The notes beneath the pieces are model-generated. The model was not told the origin of the DNA. It made no database searches and saw only the letters and a list, made by a program, of their open reading frames with translations. A program made the position numbers and the translations under genes. A DNA stretch of 64,000 nt from Branchiostoma lanceolatum (Eukaryota > Chordata > Leptocardii > Amphioxiformes > Branchiostomatidae): the NCBI RefSeq assembly GCF_035083965.1, contig NC_089723.1, positions 3,286,001 through 3,350,000 on the forward strand. Reading direction: 5' to 3'. This document shows, piece after piece, positions 25,772 through 37,975 of the stretch; position 1 is the stretch's first letter; each line of letters begins with the position of its first letter.

Positions 25772-25885
25772 ACTACGCGAGTCACATGTACAAGACATTG
25801 TTACACACAACATTATAATCCTGGTAAAGGTTGCTTCATCTGAAGACGTATGGTCTTTCCTCCCTTTACTTATAGGCCGTGACTT

Positions 25886-28800
25886 TCAGTGACCCGCAAG
25901 ATAGCCGCCTTCTATACGCCGAACCCCAGGCGGGACAGGCTTCCCAGGATAGCCCCTTGGCCCAGGTGACCCAGTCTTTCCGGGAGGGCCTACTGGCCCG
26001 ATCGGTCCAGTTTCACCGGGAGGGCCAGCTGGACCAATAGCCCAGTTTCTACGGGAGGGCCCGCTGTAACTGATCGGTCCAGTTTCCCCGGGAGGGCCCG
26101 CTGGACCGATCGGTCCAGTTTCCCCGGGAGAACCAACTGGCCCGATCGGTCCAGTTTCACCGGGAGGGCCAACTGGCCCGATCGGCCCAGGTCGGCCAGT
26201 CTCCACGGGAGAAGCCACTGGCCCGATCGGCCCGGGTGGCCCAATCTTCCCGGAAGGGCCCACTGGCCCAGGTGACCCATCTTTTCCTGGGGATCCAGCC
26301 GTTCCCTTCGGCCAGCCTTGACCGGGTGGTCCTGGTGGCCCGATGCGACACGTTCGGTTCTCCAACACCCCCCGGCCAGCAGTAAGGGAATCTGGAATAT
26401 TCAAGGATCAACTTAAATCCTGTAAGATACAAGCTGTCTGTGGCCAACTGTACAAGCACAAAGAAAGTAAAAAATATGAAGAACTCCTCATCCAGATGCC
26501 ACATTAATTTTGAAGAATGTGACATCCTGGCATGCCGCATCAGATTCTGTGGCGAATGTTATGATCAGGCACAAAACATCCTTCGTTGTTATTGCCAGAA
26601 AATCAATCTACGCTTACGTCATGCATATTTAAGGTGAGCGCACATTCAGTGCAGTTTGTAGACCTGTTGGAGTATGTCAAAATGTCGTTATCTGAAAAAG
26701 TCTTTGAAGTCAGAAGACACGAAATTGCATTAGATACATGTTTATGTTGCATAATTTCAAATGATTGGGCATATATTGTGAAGATTTTCTACGTAATAAT
26801 AGCTTAGTTGTGTTTATCTCTTCATAAAACAGAGAAAGCTTCAATCCGATCAAATTTACCTTCTTTCATGATCTTCTCGTGACGACGCTGCTCCAAGACG
26901 TTGTTCAAGTTGCGTTTCAAGGCGTCGACAGTGATGTTGACTTGCTAAACAGCAAAAAATGGCAAAAGTCAAACAACGGAAATTTAAAAAAGGCAGACGA
27001 AAGCTTGGCTGTGGTCCTGTGGAATGATCAAAAGGCCAAAGGAAACAAAATCCGCTAGTTGACTATATGATACAAGTGCAAAACATTTCTATAGCTAGTC
27101 TTCATTTGCTAGACACCAGCTGTGACTTTGATACGATGTTGTAATATGATTTGTAGACATCATCATTTACCTCTTTGTGTTTGTTGAACTGAGCATCGAT
27201 ATACAGCATCAGAACGACTTGCACGGTAATCAGGATCACAACTGCGAGGGTAGCAGCGAAGTAAAGACGGTAGGTGCGGATGAAATCACAGAAAGCACGG
27301 AGGCCGCTCAGTCCTACAGGATGCACGGTGTCTACGAACAAATTTTAGATAATTATAACTTACAAGTGCGCTCAAAATACACAGTACATCCATCGCTGTC
27401 GAGTTTATCACATGCCGTCGTCATTGATATGTTATCAAGTAACTCTTTATTACATTATATCGTTTTCCCATATATCATGCTGATAATATTCTGCTTTTAA
27501 TGAATTGTTTATCACACTATTCATTTCTATCAAAGTTACATACCCTTCCCAAAAGAAAGATAATCGTCTTGCTTTTTTAGTTGCAAAAATACGCTCTGGC
27601 CTCCCTAAGAAGCCCTTCTGTTTTCTTATTGTTCCCGTGCTTTGATCATTCTCTCGTTTTCTGCAACATTTTTCAGCCGACAAATCAGAAAACAACATAT
27701 AAACTTATTAATCAACTGTACATATATTGAAACGCCAGCCGCGGAGATTAATATTGTAGCTAAGTGTATAGCTTCTAATGGAGAACCACGCAACAAAATG
27801 AATCAATCATTGGACCGTACCATTGTTGCCTTGATTCTCGTAGTTTTCCAGAAAATAATGGAGTGGGCGGGCAAAATGAATAAAAACATTCAATGGTAGG
27901 CCCCCATTCCATCCTTGTACTGCAAACGTGAAATAACTTTAAAATCTTTTAAATATTGGTACCTAATTGTGGGACACATAAGATCTTTTCGAATACAAGA
28001 ACTGATAATTGAATTAGTCTGGTGCTAGTACATATTTTTCGTCAAACTGAAGGACAGTGAAATTTCATACAACAAAAACACTCTCTCACGACTGTCTTAC
28101 GAACAACCTCGGGTTGTTGTCGTAACTCTATCTTACGAGGAATGTCTCTTGCCTGTTAATGTGTCCGTAAATTGTGACGGCGCTAAGGTCTTCCACACAA
28201 ACCTAAACATGCGATTACTAGAACCAAGAAATTAAGATTGGGCGGCCTTACCTGTGGACGTGTCACTTGTGAAGATAACGCCATTGGTACATGTGGAAGT
28301 CCTCGTCGCCGACCCAGACATGCGAATACCACAACCAAGAAACTATATTTGTGAGGGTCCGGACTTACCTTACACAGATTATTGGTGTACGTTGATTCGA
28401 CGCTGATATATTCCATACAAACTCCATTAGGCAAATACACAATTCTAGAAACAGGAAATTGAATTAGTGCGGCCTTATCTGTGGACGTGTCCGTTGTTTG
28501 GCGTAGGTTAAGTCGACGTCTTAAGTTTTCCACATATTAACCACATAACACAAAAGGTGTATGCTAGAACCAACAAATGAACTTTATGCGGTCTTACCTG
28601 TGAAGTTATCCGTTGGTGAAGGTTAAAGGACACCCAAGCACTATTAGGGGCCGAACACTGGATTTTGAAAGTCAAGTTATCTAGTCATATCTATACATGA
28701 TTAGTTCAAACAATACTATCACAATGTGTAGCAACGTCCATGATGCAGAAATACGACGTTGTTGTGATGTGAGAACTCACTGAAAATCGTGGCCGGAGAT

Positions 28801-29289
28801 TTTGTAGGCTCGCGAAACTAATGGGATCATCTTACGGTACGATTTTGCTCAAAGTATGACGTTATTACACAGACGTGCTAACCAATTTAAGTAAATGTCA
28901 CTGCCATAACGATTTCAGCATTTTTTTTGTTTCCATTTCTAGGGTCCTGATATTGCTTTGGTTGCCTTTAACTCACTCGATTCGACGCTGAAGTCTTCAG
29001 CACAAACCCCAAGAATCGAACACTAGAACCCAGAAATTGCGTCCTTACCCGTGGACGTGTCCGTTGCTTGACATAGGTTGACTCCTGGCGAAGGGGACGC
29101 GGCTTCTTCGTACGCGTGTGAAGACGCCTCTAACTCGGCGACCTCCTCGTCCCAATTTTCATAAGTGTAATCTACATAGTCGCTTATATCACCCTGGCGG
29201 ACAGAAGGGTGTTGGCGGGGCGGCCTGCTAGTTTGGCCGCCGCCAGGCCCCGCAGGGGCGGTACGAACGGGTTTTGCTTGCCCAGACAT
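25886..29289 (-). CDS. TC1: type II transmembrane collagen-like protein
   Basis: Four exons: 29289-29049 (cytoplasmic), 27331-27171 (membrane), 26944-26860 (coiled coil), 26391-25886 (collagen and stop); 993 bases, 330 aa, phases 1/0/1. The tail (1-80) starts MSGQAKP, is proline- then acid-rich and has a YEN motif. The membrane exon has RAFCDF before a helix of about 21 residues ([14 protein letters not shown]...) and KHKE after it; there is no signal peptide, so the N-terminus is cytoplasmic. The next exon starts QVNITV (Asn-glycosylation sequon) and is heptad-like. The collagen exon begins [12 protein letters not shown] and has Gly-X-Y with small breaks, ending about 20 residues before the stop. 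The plan resembles MARCO/SR-A or membrane collagens, but no SRCR, lectin or NC domain follows. Ligand unknown. Confidence 0.75.
28240..28625 (-). pseudogene. Tandem copies of the TC1 first-exon 3' end and donor
   Basis: Between TC1 exons 1 and 2, four blocks spaced roughly 105-125 bases apart (donors near 28251, 28370, 28474 and 28600) repeat the end of the cytoplasmic exon: 'gacacgtccacag' then gtaagg or a mutated ataagg, then 'cctagaaccaagaaa'-type intron. Some read short peptides such as LRQTTDTST. The same occurs upstream of the TC5 membrane exon (58195-58345). They could be mini-exons or decay products. Confidence 0.65.
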
Positions 29290-29388
29290 TGAGCGCTGTA
29301 CAGTGAATGCGCAGTCTTTACCAGCTAAGACGAATAAATCTGACAAATAATACCATAATCAGTCTGATGATGTTTTGCCCTTTTGCGG

Positions 29389-29411
29389 GCACGTGAGTTA
29401 TGACGTGTTCA
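29389..29411 (-). promoter_or_regulatory. Degenerate TC promoter-like element upstream of TC1
   Basis: CACGTG and a downstream TGACGTG are kept, but the octamer between them is missing. It lies 100 bases upstream of the TC1 start codon. Confidence 0.5.
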
Positions 29412-30359
29412 GAAAAATATTGGTTCCATGTTTTTAAGAACTTTGCTTTTCATAGACCAATTTCTGCCAAATTCTTGGAAAAGCTGTCAATTTAAGCTTT
29501 GAATTGTGAGGTGCAAACATAAAATAACGTTTAAAGGGCACACGTGCGCTTATGATATAAGTGCTGTTTTTAAGCACTTCAAGATTGCCCTGGGCTAACA
29601 GCCTATACAATCAACAACAACTTTCAAACATTAATGTATGTATGTATTTATGTATTTTTGGATATGAAACCTGGCATGAAAGTTCATCTGTAAAAAGTTT
29701 TAGCTATTTTCATTGGTGAACGTTGACTCCAATCTTTGGGTTGGAAAAACATATTCTATGATGTAAAACAATGATGTCTTCTGAACTTCATTCATTTCTT
29801 CTGCGAAAAGCTAATGAAACCTTGGCATGATAAAGGAGGACCTACAGGCCATACATGATGTATTCCGAAAACGGAGAACTCTATGTAACGCAGGGGGTAA
29901 GCAATAACATTAGGCCGTATTGCCCCCAGCGGTACCTATTATTCCGTTAATTGGAATATGGCCTATTGCTTACTTGGAGACCCTGGCAGCTTTTTTCGAT
30001 GTGTCAGAAGAGAAGAATTTCGACCTACTCTTCATCAGGTCATACTGGCCCACCATGTCTGACACGGCATCTTACAAAAGCGTACCGTAAGTTTTGATCT
30101 AAATTTTTTGATGCCATATATATTGGTTGTTTTGTGAATGACAACACTTATGACGCTATAGATTGATGCATAAAATTGATATTTCGTAGTTAGAAAAATG
30201 ACAATTTTGAGCTCCTTAGTATTGTTTAGAGCTTCAGTGTCACGTTTTTGTGTTCGACATTTGCAAAATTATCTTGTCTGATTTCTGCTTGATAAAATGT
30301 TTGCCCCCTGGCAACTTCCCTCGGAACTGAAATTGTCTTCTGTTTTAACGAATAATGAA
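29412..30359. other. TC1 upstream flank
   Basis: The first 150 bases match the far-upstream flanks of TC2, TC3, TC4 and TC5 first exons ('gttttgggaaaagctg'-like and 'taaagggcacacgtg'-like segments). A palindromic stretch around 29890-29970 (aagcaataacattaggccg...cggcctattgctta) is a small inverted repeat. No gene seen. Confidence 0.5.
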
Positions 30360-31228
30360 AGTGACAACATCCGACCAACAGATCAGGTTCGTTTCTTCAA
30401 TCATTTATGTAAGAACATTTCGCCACTGGTGGTACTTTGCTAATATTTTCTCATTAGAAAGGAATCGGTCAGACCAATGAAGCATCTTTATTTCTTTAAT
30501 CATTTATGTACTTTTCGCCATTGGTGGTACTTTGCGATGTCAATACTTTCTCCAAGATCAGCATTAGTACCATAATGGTTACACACTACGTCCTCATCCT
30601 AGCCAAAGGAGGCTTCATTTGAAGACCTAAGGTCTGCCCTCCTTTACGTTTAAGAGTTTGAAGTTACAGAAGAACTACGCGATATAATCTCCTCCTTGAG
30701 GACCGTCAATATAGTAGCACAGACCTTGAGTAACTTCCCATCTATTTTCGTGCAAAACGAGGTTAAAAGCCGTGCAAAACCTGTGTATTTCTTGTGTAAA
30801 TACGACTCTTTTCATGAAAGAAGAAGCCTTATATGAAGACCACCAGCGCAGTGGATTGGAAATTTATCACAACCAATTTGTGTACGTTTTGTAAAAGCCC
30901 GAGTTGACTTTTACATGTAGTCGGACTTAGTGGTAGTCGGAAAATCAGTCGTAAGCTTGTGGAATTCAGTGATCTGTATCGAAACAACTAAAGGAAAACG
31001 ATCTGACTAACGTGTCAAAATCTGTTCCTCTACGCCTAACCCTTTTTACGTCGTTGTTGGACAGGCAAGGACGACATGGCACTGCACTCAAGTTTTTCAT
31101 AACTTATTTCAACAGTGCCATACACAGCGAACAATACATTTCTACAACTAGATGGAGTGAGGAAAGTCGTGATAAGTGCCTTGTGACTAACCCTTTGTTT
31201 CCCTCATGTTTAACCAGGGTAGCCCAAC
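30360..31228. repeat. Paralogous 3' flank of TC2
   Basis: This flank (atcatttatgtaag...tttcgccattggtggtac..., 'gcttcatttgaagacct', 'ctccttgaggaccgtcaat') is repeated 3' of TC3 (38455-39060), TC4 (46555-47160) and in part TC5 (55190-55400) and TC1 (about 25780-25885). It marks the boundaries of the tandem duplication unit. Confidence 0.8.
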
Positions 31229-34200
31229 TCAGTGCCCACCGTGCAGCCATGGGTTTTCCTTTCGCGCGGGCGGGCCAGTCTTCCCAGGAGATCCCCTTGG
31301 CCCACGGGGCCCAGGTGGCCCATCCTCCCCGGGAGATCCCACTGGCCCACGGGGCCCAGGACGCCCAGTCTTCCCGGGAGGGCCCGCTGGCCCGATCGGT
31401 CCAGGTGGCCCAGTTTTTCCGGGAGAAGCAACTGGCCCGATCGGCCCAGCGGGGCCCACTGGCCCAGGTGACCCGTCTTTTCCTGGGGATCCAGCTGTTC
31501 CTTTCGGCCCAGGTGGCCCAGCTTCTCCGGGAGGGCCCACTGGCCCGATCGGCCCGGAAATGCCCACTGGCCCGACCGGACCAGCCATCCCAAGGGGGCC
31601 CACTGGCCCAGGTGGCCCATCCTTTCCAGGGGACCCAGCCGTTCCCTTCGGGCCAGCTTGTCCAGGTAACCCGCGTGGTCCAACAGATAAACCTGCAGTA
31701 AACAAATGCTAGGGTCACACGTTAAGTCGCAAAGTAGCCTAGAATTATGCAATTTGATATCTAGAATTGTTCCGTTTAGTTATCACTGTAGATTATCTTT
31801 GAGATAATAAAGTAGTAATTAGAATTGTCCAAAAATACACTTGGATTGTTAATGATGTTATCTGTACATTGCCATACATTGTCACTGTTGCAATTGTTGT
31901 GCAAATGAAATCATTCATTCATATATTCATTCATTCATTTCCAAGCCGGGGCCCGACTGGGCTGTTTGAGAAAACAAAGAATAAAAGATATGTCAAGAAT
32001 ATACACATCAAGAATATACATAACGTATAGCAAGGAATGATTTTTAAAAAGTTTTGTGTGTTGTCTTTTATATCATAGTTCTCGTTCCCAGAAGCTGCCC
32101 GGCCGGGCCCCGTGTTGGAAATGTGACCCTAGCAAAGCCAGGGGAGCACTGAGCACCGTAGCATGCATACATGCATTCAGTCTTCTGAACGCCTAGGTCT
32201 CTTTGAGATCAGTTGACACGGACTATGATAAATGTCATATCAGTGCAAGTGATTGGGCATAGGCTGTGCAATTTATATGTAACAATAGCATATACAGTAT
32301 CAATGAATTGACTGTATATCTTTATAGAGACAGCTTCATGTCAGCCTACGCCCTCCTCAACAACAACAAAAATCTAATTGCATTTTTACATACAGAGGAC
32401 CAACTCCTACCAACATATCTGTATCTGCTAAGCCGATATAACCCTTCGGCTTTATATACATGTAAGTACATAACAAAACACCAGAACGAAAGAAAAACAT
32501 ATACCGTGGATCCACGATAATTGAATACATGGAAACATGCACATCAACTAAACAATAGATAGATACACACAACTTGCCTGACTTCATCTCGTGGAGACGC
32601 TGCTCCAAGACGCCCAAGTTTTTAATCATTGCGACGGCCACGGAGATGTTCACTCGCTAAAAATCAAAGTGAGTGATAAACTTATGTCAGGAGAGGAGGC
32701 TTGGTACGGTGGTCTGGTAATCTATCAATTAATCAATCAATCAATCAATCGATCAATCAAAATGGTTTATTCATAAAAAAAGGCATTGCAGCCAAAGGCT
32801 GAATTGTGCCCTCTACATATTGCGCTAGGTTTTCACCATCAAGACTTTACACAAATCATTTAAAATTACTTATAGTAATCTTACTTAAAATTACTTACAC
32901 TCTTTAGTAGGTGTAAGTAATTCAAATATATCTAAATAATATTTATCAGATATTTATATATAATGATTTATTATTATTATTTATCATCACAATATCATTC
33001 ATTAAATATTATTTATTATCATTATATAATTTATTAAATTTTTAGATATAATATTTATCAAGAAGTTGATATCTCTATGAGTAGGCAAGGAAACGATTCT
33101 TTGTGTAGATGATAATCAACGAAAGCTTTTCCTTTTTTCTGCTAGGCTTTGGTCTTACTTAAAGTAAATACATGGGCCTCGTCTTAACATCATTCAGTCT
33201 ATGTATGTATAGATGTAGTAGACCTTACAAAAGTCGCTGTACTTTTGTTGTGTCAATAAAGATTGCAAGAAGTCTCTTAAAATGATTGGCAGCTATGAGT
33301 CAATGTTTTGCCACTGATTTTAAAGTGTGTGCTAAACAGTAGAGCTTTATAGCCAATTTTATTACTAGTTCTCTATAACATAAATTGGCTTTTGCTCACT
33401 AAAGCAAGTTGTGAGAAAAATGTATCGTATCATTGGCAATATCTGTGATGCAGATCACTTACCTCGTCGACCTTGTAGAACAGATCGTTTATATTCACAA
33501 TTCTACAGATTTGCGCAGAGACGTTCCATTAGCCAATGAGACACGCCCCCTCCTGTTGCTGAAGAGCCAATCACGTTGCCTTTTGACGGAAGGCGGCGAC
33601 GTGATTGGCTGGTGATGGCTGGCTAGCGTGAAGCAGTTTAAAGCACGGAACATGGGTCTGGCTCTAAGGTAGCCTCTACCAGGCTAGACCCCGCGGATGG
33701 CTGGGTAAATAGCAGAAATAAGCTAAATAGAGTGAATTGTATGTAAGGCTACTGAGAGAGGGTCCAATCTGCCATCCTGCAAGCGAAGGCCTGGCAACTA
33801 TTCTTTCTATAACCGGCGTAAATAGTCTGGTAGAGACTAGCTCTAAGGGATGATTATTAATCCGCCAAAAATAGTCACTCAAGCAGCTGGATAAAGTTTC
33901 GAAACAGAGGTTTCAGACAGCATCTGCTATCTTTCGTCAGTGATTAAAGAAGGATCTGGTAGAACAAGGTTTTATACCAAAACTCTGAATAGATATATTA
34001 AGGAGGTAAAGACAATTTATATATCTATGAACATCATTAACATATCTACTCAGAGTTTTGGTATAAAACCTAGTTCTACCAGATTCTTCTTAAGTCACTG
34101 GTGAAAGATAGCGGATGCTGTCTGAAACGTCTGACTGTTTCGAAATTTTATCCAGTTGTTTGAGTAACTATTTTTGGCGTATCTTATTGCCTGGATGTCT

Positions 34201-37115
34201 AACCTTCATCAACGTATTTGATTTTAATCATTTACCTCATCCACATTTTGAAGCCTAGCGTCCTGTTTGTTGAGCCGTGCGTCGATAAACACCATCATAA
34301 AGACCTGCGCGGAGACCAGGGCAACTATGGCGACTGTAGTGGCGATGCAATGGCGGTTTGTGTAGATGGCGTCACAGAAAGCACGGCTTGAGGCTAAATG
34401 CATGAAGATCCAAAAGTACTGTGAATAGCTTCATCGGGTTGTTTCGAGGTGATAGGAAAAAAAGGTTCTTATATCTGAATCTACATTGGACAGCCGGTGT
34501 AGCCATACTGCGGTGTTACACTATTCTCCAAGCAGAGGTTTCGGTCGAGTAGGGAAGGAGTGCCCGGGGTTTTTAACGTCTCTCTCGAAAGGAGAGATAC
34601 GTTAAAAATTCCAGAAACTCCTAACCTATTCGACCGAAACCTCTGCTTGGAGAATAGTGTAACACCCCAGCTTCGCATTGGCATAAAAATAGTTGTTACC
34701 TTTGCTTTTGTCCGCCTTTTGATGTAAGTAGACATGGCGCCTCACGTCTCCTGTACAGACGTTATCAGAGGACGAATCGGCCTCTACGTTCCTGTGCGAG
34801 GACGCTGCTCCCTCGTCTGGGGTGTTCTCGTAAACGTGGTCTTCGCCGCCGTTTGAAGATTGATGGCTGAAGGGGGGTGGGTGCGGCGGCCCGCTGGTTT
34901 GCCTGCCACCGGGCGCAGTGAGGGCGGTACGGCCAGGCTTTGCTTGCCCATACATCGGTACATAGCCCTGGCGAGCGGTGAGGCCGCAGTCTTCAGCAAT
35001 CAAGACGCATAGATAGAAGAAGTAATGCCATGGTTAGTCTGAGAGCGTGATGATTTGTTCCAACTGAGGTTAACCTTTTCAAGTTACGTATTACAAATAT
35101 TTCTCATTGTTTATGCAAACCAAAGTTGTTATATTACATGTATTTCACCTATGCTTCATCCTCTGAAAATTTGGTTGTGATGCGATAAGTAGTTTAGGCG
35201 TTACGGGGGCGGAAGGGGTGGGACTCAAAAGCCCCCCCCCCCCGATGAATTTTTAAAAATCCCGGTCTGAATAGGGTTAAAACAGTTGTTACCTGGGCTT
35301 TTGTCAGCTGTGTTTACGTAATAACGGCGCCTGGCGTCTGCTGCAGAAGCTTCGTCCGTGGACGATTCGTCCTCTTCCGTCCTATTTGAGGACGTTGCTT
35401 CCTCGTCTGGGGAGTGCCCATCAACGTGGTCTTCGTCGGCGCTTGTGGACAAACGCCCCTGGTGGACGGACGGGGGTCGGCGCGGCGGGGCCGGTTTGCC
35501 GCTGCCGGGCACCGTAAGGGCGGTATAGCCAGGCTCAGACATTTGCGCACTGTACTGGCAGGCAGCGAGTCCGCAATCTTAAACAACAAATGCGTATGAA
35601 TATGACGAGTGATTTGATTAGTCTGAGGACGTAATGAGGTATTTTCTTTAGGTCACAGCAAGTAATTCTTATGGATGACATCAGCGCGCTCATTAATTTT
35701 CGCCTGATTTAAAAAAAATTAATTGCCCTCCGACGTTGGTCAACATGCCAAAAATTGGTAAATATGTTGTAAAACGTTGACAGTCTAAGGTGTTTCATTG
35801 CCTATAAATACCCAGTGTAGTTCCTGCCCATGATGGTATAACAAGCTGTTTTCTGAATTTGTTCTAGCAAGGATATCATATGATATATACACAAGGTGTT
35901 TCATCGCATATCAATACCCAGTTTAATTGCTTCAGATGATGGTACAACAAGCTCTTTTCTGCATTTGTTGTAGTTAGTCTATTGAGTATACACATCTACA
36001 AGGACATGTTTACTGTTGAATCAAGGCGGTTTTATATTATATATGAAACCTCGTTAGTTGAATACAGGTATAAAAGACCTGTTAGTCATGATATCATATT
36101 TTGTCGCCTCAATTTTTTTTAACAAGATTTATGATCTCAAAATTTGAAAATATAGGAATCTTGCCCGCCTTGTTTTTTTTTCGCCCTATCTTATTGGTTT
36201 TGGAGTCTGCGGAGGATGTCATCCATAAAATTTACTTACTGTGGCCTTATGTATGTACACGTGCTTTATGCAAATGACGTGTTCTGCATGGTACATTATT
36301 TTCGTCGAATAGTAGACTACAGTTGTTGTTTTTAACGTGTCAACGTGTGGCACAATGGCTAAGGTGTTTTGTCATCAAGATTTACGTCATCAAAATTTAT
36401 AAGGCCACGCCCATTTTTAGAAAAAAGGCTCTCCTTGGCTTGTACTTCGATTTTTATCAATATTACTTTGCAGGAATGTACATGATACTAATATATCAAG
36501 GATTATGCGAGTCTACGTTTATATTTTGAAATGACGATTTTGGGCGAATTTTCGATCAAAAATAACAATAAAGATTCGCCAAAAATCATCATTTCAAAAT
36601 ATAAACGTAGACTCACATAATCCTTGATGTATGACTTGTTGTTTTGCTAAACAAATGTAACCAGCAACAGTGGTTGGATTCTACACACGATGTACGATGA
36701 CTAGGAATGTAACATAACAAAAAGCATAGATATTGAAAGGCGGTCCTTAAAATTGAATATTCTGAATGTAGGGACTATGTAGCTGTGAACGGAACGTTAG
36801 CCAGGTTGTTGCACTATCAATCTTATGTAAGCAAGCTAAAACAGTTGTTACCTTACCTGTTTGGTCGTCCGTTGTGTGATATAAGCAGGCAAGACGCCTA
36901 GCGTCGCCTGTACAATGTTCGGCAAGGGACGATTCGGCCTCCTCATTTTTATGTGAGGACGTCGCTTCATCGTCTCGGGAGTTCTCATAAACGTGGTGTT
37001 CGTCGTCGCTTTTGCCAGCCAGGCGGACAGAAGGGGGTTCGCGCGGCGGCCTGCTGGTTTGCCCGCTGCCGGGCCCCGCGAGAGCGGTACGACCAGGCAT
37101 TGCTTGCCCAGACAT
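31229..37115 (-). CDS. TC2: type II transmembrane collagen-like protein, three alternative first exons
   Basis: Common exons: membrane 34393-34236, coiled coil 32656-32578, collagen 31692-31229. First exons: 37115-36857, 35542-35293 and 34955-34700, each ending in phase 1, which fits the membrane-exon acceptor. With the distal one the CDS is 960 bases (319 aa). The membrane exon encodes [16 protein letters not shown] then [19 protein letters not shown] and a longer linker ([11 protein letters not shown]) than its paralogues. The coiled-coil exon (RVNISV..., [10 protein letters not shown]) ends at a GC donor (g|gcaagt). The collagen exon starts [11 protein letters not shown], is regular Gly-X-Y, and ends GPPARKENP then a stop. 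A fold-back element (34509-34667) lies in the intron after the proximal first exon. Confidence 0.75.
31710..32131. mobile_element. MITE of the 'gggtcacatttcc' family, copy 2
   Basis: Bounded by 'tagggtcaca' and its exact inverse 'tgtgaccctA'. Internal G+C-rich inverted blocks 'gccggggcccgactggg' and 'gcccggccgggccccg' match the other copies. It begins 18 bases upstream of the TC2 collagen exon acceptor. Confidence 0.7.
32700..33460. other. A+T-rich intronic repeat region of TC2
   Basis: Contains an (AATC)n tract at 32726-32760 and a run of ATT/ATAT-type low-complexity sequence at 32870-33060. At 33461-33500 there is a short decayed relative of the membrane exon's 3' end. No other feature. 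Confidence 0.6.
33862..34215. mobile_element. Large fold-back element
   Basis: Arms begin 'cgccaaaaatagtcactc' and run about 135 bases, including 'ttttataccaaaactctga', with a 45-base loop; the usual one-sided tail 'attgcctggatgtctaacct' follows. Same family as 12620-12859. It sits immediately 3' (in gene sense) of the TC2 membrane exon. Confidence 0.85.
34509..34667. mobile_element. Fold-back MITE next to a TC2 first exon
   Basis: Arms start 'gtgttacactattctccaag' and enclose a second small hairpin (aacgtctctctcgaaaggagag). It ends about 33 bases from the donor of first exon 2c. The equivalent site in TC4 (52137-52170) has no insertion, so it arrived after duplication. Confidence 0.85.
34700..34955 (-). 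CDS. TC2 alternative first exon 2c
   Basis: Encodes 85 residues starting [12 protein letters not shown], then a proline/histidine-rich part, [10 protein letters not shown] and an acidic Ser-rich end; ends aaa g|gtaac (phase 1). It is closest to TC4 exon 4c. Upstream, the octamer-like atgcaaac (35113-35120) remains but the CACGTG is gone. Confidence 0.7.
35293..35542 (-). CDS. TC2 alternative first exon 2b
   Basis: Encodes 83 residues ([13 protein letters not shown]..., acidic end ...[16 protein letters not shown]), donor cca g|gtaac. The usual YEN is replaced ([10 protein letters not shown]), so this variant would lack that phosphotyrosine candidate. Closest to exon 4b of TC4 by its [11 protein letters not shown] end. 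Confidence 0.7.
35651..36246. mobile_element. PIF/Harbinger-like MITE, 596 bp, within a TC2 promoter
   Basis: TIRs begin 'ggtcacagcaagtaatt' and 'ggccacagtaagtaaa', flanked by TTA at 35648-35650 and 36247-36249. It separates first exon 2b from its promoter-like element; without it and one TTA the spacing would be 114 bases, close to that of the other copies. Confidence 0.85.
36255..36285 (-). promoter_or_regulatory. TC promoter-like element for exon 2b (displaced)
   Basis: Contains CACGTG (36258-36263), the octamer atgcaaat on plus (36268-36275) and TGACGTG. It lies 713 bases from the exon 2b start because of the MITE. Confidence 0.6.
36490..36635. mobile_element. Fold-back element
   Basis: Arms of about 65 bases (tatatcaaggattatgcgag... 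and its inverse) meet around 36565. A related sequence lies at 59885-60080. Confidence 0.75.
36857..37115 (-). CDS. TC2 alternative first exon 2a
   Basis: Encodes 86 residues: [14 protein letters not shown], Gly/Pro/Arg-rich part, [15 protein letters not shown], then a Cys-containing acidic end ([12 protein letters not shown]). Donor aca g|gtaagg, phase 1. The open frame continues upstream (from 37178) but comparison with the other copies favours the start at 37115. Confidence 0.72.
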
Positions 37116-37237
37116 TTTCACACTGTACTGGCAAGAAGCAAGTCCCCAATCTTTAACAGTAAAGACGTATAAATACATGACGAATGATATCTTGATTAGT
37201 CCGAGAACATAAGAAGGGTTTTTGTTCTTTTATGTAT

Positions 37238-37270
37238 GTACACGATGTGCTTTATGCAAATGACATGTTT
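37238..37270 (-). promoter_or_regulatory. TC promoter-like element for exon 2a
   Basis: Octamer atgcaaat (37254-37261) with an expanded E-box (cacgatgtg) and TGACATG; 123 bases upstream of the exon 2a start. A TATA-like tatttatac (minus) lies about 50 bases upstream of the ATG. A second element is at 37410-37438, preceded by a truncated first exon. Confidence 0.6.
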
Positions 37271-37345
37271 TGCTTGCCCAGTCATTTGCTCTCTGAACTG
37301 CCAATCAAATAAAGATTGCGCAGTCTTTAACAGTAAAGATTCATA
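37265..37345 (-). pseudogene. Truncated TC first-exon copy upstream of exon 2a
   Basis: Repeats the leader of the TC first exon and its first few codons (to about the Gln-Ala-Lys of MSGQAK), then breaks into the promoter element of exon 2a. Equivalent remnants stand before exons 3a (44935-45000), 4a (54290-54362) and TC5 exon 1 (58868-58935). Confidence 0.7.
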
Positions 37346-37737
37346 AATATGACAAATAATACCATGATTAGTCCGAGGGCGTAATGATTTTTTTGTTCTT
37401 TCATGTATGAACACGTGCTTCATGCAAATGACGTGTTGGGAGTGGTATTTTATTTTCAAACGTTGTTTTTCGTAGAATGGTAGACTAATGTTTTGGGAAA
37501 AGCTGCCAGTCTATGCTTTGAGGTACACACATTAAAAGCCTTTCAAAGGGCGCGTGAGTACTGATAAGTTAATGAAAGTTTTTTGTGCATTAAGATTGCA
37601 TGTACTGATTAGATGATACTTTGCAATCAATAATTTTGAAACATACATAAGTTCGGAGAAATAATTTCTATATATGAATTGTACGGAGCTGAGAGCTATA
37701 TTGTGCAAAAATATTATATAGAAATTGAGTTGTGATA

Positions 37738-37975
37738 AACTTGTTTATATCGGTCGGAAATTCCCTTTTAGCCAGCCCAACTGATCTCAAGCGTCAAACT
37801 GATGAAAGCTGGTTTGCATCTGAAGAAATTAGCAGGCAAAGTTTGGCAGCCGCGTGCGAGGTCGGACAGACACCGCCGGGCATCGTGCGTGATGCGGTCA
37901 TGCGATTACAGCTGGAAAGTGCCTTTTTGGGGGTGTAGCTAAGTGCCGTTTGTAATTGCTATAAAAAGAGATTGT
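37738..37975. repeat. One arm of a long-range inverted repeat pair
   Basis: Shares 'cagcccaactgatctcaagc', 'gatgaaagctgg...ttagcaggc' and 'ggcagccgcgtgcgaggtcgg' with 41555-41775 in opposite orientation, 3.6 kb away, with indels. Nature unknown; possibly ends of, or two copies of, one mobile element. Confidence 0.7.

Noticed and set aside
28183-28533. 116-codon minus open frame as a separate gene
   Set aside because: It runs across several tandem copies of the TC1 exon end and their introns; splice sites inside it show it is not one exon.
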